6,151 bases of DNA, taken from positions 1 through 6,151 of the forward strand of contig DEWI01000102.1 in the NCBI GenBank assembly GCA_002363575.1, read 5' to 3'. The DNA is from Verrucomicrobia bacterium UBA3214 (lineage in GTDB: Bacteria; Verrucomicrobiota; Kiritimatiellia; RFP12; UBA1067). The notes beneath the pieces were generated by a model. That model saw only the letters and a list, made by a program, of their open reading frames with translations, had not been told where the DNA came from and searched no databases. The stretch's first letter is position 1; each line of letters begins with the position of its first letter. A program made the translations under genes and the position numbers. Below, in pieces: positions 3,477 through 6,151 of the stretch.

Positions 3477-6151
3477 ATGGGTAGAACGAATTTGGCGCTT
3501 ATGGCGGCGTTGCTGTCTGCGTTCGCGGCATTTGCGGAGTCGCCGGCGGTCGATGTGCAGGCGTTTCATAGCGCGACCGCCATGTCGGGCGCGTTCCGTC
3601 TCGATTTGCGCGGAGAAGGCGAAACCGGGCGCGCGCTCGTCTCCGGCACGGAGATGTTCGGCGCGCCTGATGGCTCCGGAGCCGTCATGCGCGATACGAC
3701 GGAACTTGCGGAAGGCTGGCATAGGCTTTCGCAAGATGGCGCATCTGCGGACATACTCGTGCGCAACGACGGCACTGTCGCCGTGGAGGGAGGGCGGCTC
3801 GCCGCGAATACGACATGGGGGGCGGACAAAGTCCATCTCGTGCGGCATTGGGTCGTCGTGCCAAACGGCGTGACGCTGACGATAGCGGCCGGGACGATAG
3901 TGAAATTCTGCGAAGGCACGGGAATCCTCGTGCAAGGCGGAGGGAAGCTTTCGTCAAACGGCACGGCCGCCGCGGAAGTGGTGTTGGCGGCGGCGGCGAA
4001 CGATGCGGAAGGCGGAGACACGGATTTGCGCCAAGCCGTGATCGTTGCCGGGACTTACGACATGGTAGTGCAGGCGGGAGGCGCGCTCGCCGATACGGGC
4101 TACACCGCGAACGTGGACGCGAATTTCACCATTCTTCCGTGGGTGACGGTGCATGACGTCGTCGTATCGGAAGACGCCGGAAAGGCATACATCCCCGTCA
4201 CGCTGGAGGGAACGAGGAACATCCCGTTTTCTCTCGATTGGGCGACGGCTGACGGCACGGCGATGTCCGGGACGGATTACGCGGCGTCGTCGGGAACGCT
4301 GAAATGGAACGGCACTTCCGACGGGACGAAATGGATCGAAGTCCCTCTCGTCGCCGATGCGTCGGCGGAAGACTGGGAGAATTTCGCCGTCCGCATCACG
4401 CGTCTTCGCGGCGCAAACGCCAGAACCGGCGAGGCTACCGTTTCGGTATATGATACACCGGTTGATGCGGCTGTCGCGGAAGCGGGCGCGTTCCGTCTCG
4501 ATTTGCGCGGAGAAGGCGAAACCGGGCGCGCGCTCGTCTCCGGCACGGAGATGTTCGGCGCGCCTGATGGCTCCGGGGCCGTCATGCGCGATACGACGGA
4601 ACTTGCGGAAGGCTGGCAGAGACTTTCGCAAGATGGCGTATCTGCGGACATACTCGTGCGCAACGACGGCACTGTCGCCGTGGAGGGAGGGCGGCTCGCC
4701 GCGAATACGACATGGGGGGCGGACAAAGTCCATCTCGTGCGGCATTGGGTCGTCGTGCCGGATGGCGTGACGCTGACGATAGCGGCCGGGACGATAGTGA
4801 AATTCTGCGAAGGCACGGGAATCCTCGTGCAAGGCGGAGGGAAGCTTTCGTCAAACGGCACGGCCGCCGCGGAAGTGGTGATGGCGGCGGCGGCGAACGA
4901 TGCGGAAGGCGGAGACACGGATTTGCGCGAAGCCGAGATCGTTGCCGGGACCTACGACATGGAAGTGCAGACGGGAGGCGCGCTCGCCGATACGGGCTAC
5001 ACCGCGAACGTGGACGCGAATTTCGCCTGCCTTCCGTGGGTGACGGTGCATGACGTCGTCGTATCGGAAGGCGCCGGAAAGGCGTACATCCCCGTCACGC
5101 TTGAGGGGACGAGGAACATCCCGTTCTCGCTCGATTGGGCGACGGCTGACGGCACGGCGATGTCCGGTACGGATTACGCGGCGTCGTCGGGAACGTTGAA
5201 ATGGAACGGCACTTCCGACGGGACGAAATGGATCGAAGTCCCTCTCGCCGCCGATGCTTCGGCGGAAGGCTGGGAGAATTTCGCCGTCCGCATCACGCGC
5301 CTTCGCGGCGCAAACGCCAGAACCGGCGAGGCGACCGTCTCCGTATATGACGCGCAACTCGGCGACGGCGGGGCGGTCTTCGTGGCGGGGTGCGAAAGCG
5401 AGAGCGCGCGTCTCGATACGCAAACGCCTATCGTCGCGGTCTGCGGACAAAATCTCGAGTTGCGTGCGAGTCCGACAGGATGGACGAGCGGCGCGACCCC
5501 GGAGAAAAACGCCGTCATCGAATGCGACGGCGCGGAAATCGGGGCGTATGGCGAAGAATGCGCCGCAGAATGGATTCCTTCCGTGCCCGGATTGCGGGAA
5601 TTGCGCCATATCGCCGAATACACTTTCCAAACGAATGGCGAGACTGTCGCAATGCGCGATGAAGCCGCTGCGTTCGTCAGCGTCCTCGGCGATGGAACGC
5701 TCCTGCACGATGGCGGGATGATTCAAGACGCCACGCTCTGGAGCTCCGGGGTGGTGCATGTCGTCAGGGGAAGCGTCGGCGTAGCGGCCCCTGCGCGGTT
5801 GACGATCGCAGAGGGCGCGGTGGTGAAATTCATGCCCGGCGCGTCGCTCGATGTCGCCGCCGGAGCGTCTTGCAGCGCGCGCGGCGCGATCTTCACGCAT
5901 GTGAACGACGATACGGCCGGCGGCGACACGCTCGGCGATGGCGATGCGTCGCAGCCGGCGATGGGAGATTATACGCTTACGGGCGTTATCGAAGATGACG
6001 ATTCCACCGAATACCGCTACATGCCGCCGCAGACGCTCCAGAGCAATATAACCTCCGATACGCGTCTCAGGGGCTATCGCACGTATATCGTCTCCAACTC
6101 TGTGACGGTGGCGAGCGGCGCAACGCTCGTTCTCCAGCCAGGCACGATTCT
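3477..6151 (+). CDS. Large exported beta-helix/Calx-beta repeat protein (3' end outside window)
   Basis: The frame is open from ATG 3477 to the window edge, 891 codons without a stop. A signal peptide is evident (MGRTNLALMAALLSAFAAFA, cleavage near residue 20). Residues 38-326 form a module: an unassigned beta-rich part (38-105), a parallel-beta-helix-like segment ('TTWGADKVHLV', 'VTLTIAAGTIVKF' to 144, 'GGDT' 179-182), then a Calx-beta domain (~224-325) with 'VVSEDAGKAYIPVTLEG' and 'ATADGTAMSGTDYAASSGTL'. Residues 337-625 repeat the module almost exactly. A diverged third round follows: new sequence at 626-740, then 'LWSSGVVHVV', 'LTIAEGAVVKF' (775-785) and 'GGDT' (815-818). A fourth begins before the edge ('VTVASGATLVLQPGTI', to 891). 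Such proteins sit at or beyond the cell surface; Calx-beta domains often bind calcium. Substrate or partner is unknown, and any catalytic or anchoring domain would lie downstream. Long antisense frames here are shadows of this gene. Confidence 0.9.
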   Translation, partial: MGRTNLALMAALLSAFAAFAESPAVDVQAFHSATAMSGAFRLDLRGEGETGRALVSGTEMFGAPDGSGAVMRDTTELAEGWHRLSQDGASADILVRNDGTVAVEGGRLAANTTWGADKVHLVRHWVVVPNGVTLTIAAGTIVKFCEGTGILVQGGGKLSSNGTAAAEVVLAAAANDAEGGDTDLRQAVIVAGTYDMVVQAGGALADTGYTANVDANFTILPWVTVHDVVVSEDAGKAYIPVTLEGTRNIPFSLDWATADGTAMSGTDYAASSGTLKWNGTSDGTKWIEVPLVADASAEDWENFAVRITRLRGANARTGEATVSVYDTPVDAAVAEAGAFRLDLRGEGETGRALVSGTEMFGAPDGSGAVMRDTTELAEGWQRLSQDGVSADILVRNDGTVAVEGGRLAANTTWGADKVHLVRHWVVVPDGVTLTIAAGTIVKFCEGTGILVQGGGKLSSNGTAAAEVVMAAAANDAEGGDTDLREAEIVAGTYDMEVQTGGALADTGYTANVDANFACLPWVTVHDVVVSEGAGKAYIPVTLEGTRNIPFSLDWATADGTAMSGTDYAASSGTLKWNGTSDGTKWIEVPLAADASAEGWENFAVRITRLRGANARTGEATVSVYDAQLGDGGAVFVAGCESESARLDTQTPIVAVCGQNLELRASPTGWTSGATPEKNAVIECDGAEIGAYGEECAAEWIPSVPGLRELRHIAEYTFQTNGETVAMRDEAAAFVSVLGDGTLLHDGGMIQDATLWSSGVVHVVRGSVGVAAPARLTIAEGAVVKFMPGASLDVAAGASCSARGAIFTHVNDDTAGGDTLGDGDASQPAMGDYTLTGVIEDDDSTEYRYMPPQTLQSNITSDTRLRGYRTYIVSNSVTVASGATLVLQPGTI
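3588..4453 (+). repeat. Tandem repeat copy 1 (module of 299 codons)
   Basis: This is the first copy of an 897-bp in-frame tandem repeat within the large gene, alignable for 866 bp with copy 2. It covers the beta-helix-like segment and the whole first Calx-beta domain. The last ~31 bp of the period (4454-4484) form a linker, 'DTPVDAAVAEA', that has no counterpart after copy 2. Confidence 0.95.
4485..5350 (+). repeat. Tandem repeat copy 2 (module of 299 codons)
   Basis: By hand count it matches copy 1 with 32 substitutions and no insertion or deletion over 866 bp, about 96% identity. About half of the codon changes alter the amino acid: 13 residues differ (for example H82, A89, N130, V188, V197 and I219 of copy 1). 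After 5350 the sequence departs at once into an unrelated linker. Confidence 0.95.

Noticed and set aside
2768..3484. Plus-strand open frame of 238 codons
   Set aside because: It is antisense to the four-helix/zinc-ribbon gene, has no domain, and overlaps the start of the large repeat-protein gene. The minus-strand frame carries clear zinc-ribbon motifs.
3954..5900. Long minus-strand open frames of 292 and 349 codons
   Set aside because: They are Arg/His-rich antisense shadows of the large repeat gene, duplicated with it and starting without ribosome sites. The plus-strand frame has a signal peptide and recognisable domains.

Overview
The window reads as a piece of a GC-rich chromosome from a PVC-superphylum bacterium, most likely a gut-type Kiritimatiellota/Verrucomicrobiota lineage. 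This is inference from protein style: the EF-G variant, the secreted 'VTNVTAVQRYPWNGLVDIDYTV'-type N-terminal domain joined to a SUMF1 (formylglycine-generating-enzyme-like) domain, and a large secreted beta-helix/Calx-beta repeat protein. No marker in the window fixes the species.

Layout. (1) 3-761: 3' end of fusA (EF-G), closed by a strong intrinsic terminator at 782-825. (2) 762-1474: a 713-bp non-coding stretch. It holds a GC hairpin (869-890), an array of seven palindromic units with an exact 22-bp period (897-1050), an inverted repeat (1170-1192), a TGC-TATAAT promoter candidate (1233-1241) and a leader with three hairpins. (3) 1475-2713: an exported 412-residue SUMF1-domain protein. 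Its C-terminal tail looks like the variable region of a diversity-generating-retroelement (DGR) target. (4) 2858-3187, minus strand: a 109-residue protein joining the start of a 'four helix bundle suffix'-like sequence to a C-terminal topoisomerase-type zinc ribbon. It appears to have lost its middle, and it has its own extended -10 promoter at 3250-3279. (5) 3477 to the window end: the first 891 codons of a very large exported protein with parallel-beta-helix-like segments and Calx-beta domains. It includes an in-frame tandem duplication of 299 codons at about 96% DNA identity.

How it fits together. fusA is housekeeping and separately terminated. The rest looks like accessory surface/secretome DNA: two exported proteins with signal peptides and a small four-helix/zinc-ribbon protein between them. 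The four-helix family is distantly related to the DGR accessory protein Avd, so the SUMF1 gene and the small minus-strand gene could be remnants or outlying parts of a DGR. No reverse transcriptase or adenine-rich template repeat is in the window, so that link is a hypothesis. The least explained element is the 22-bp palindrome array.
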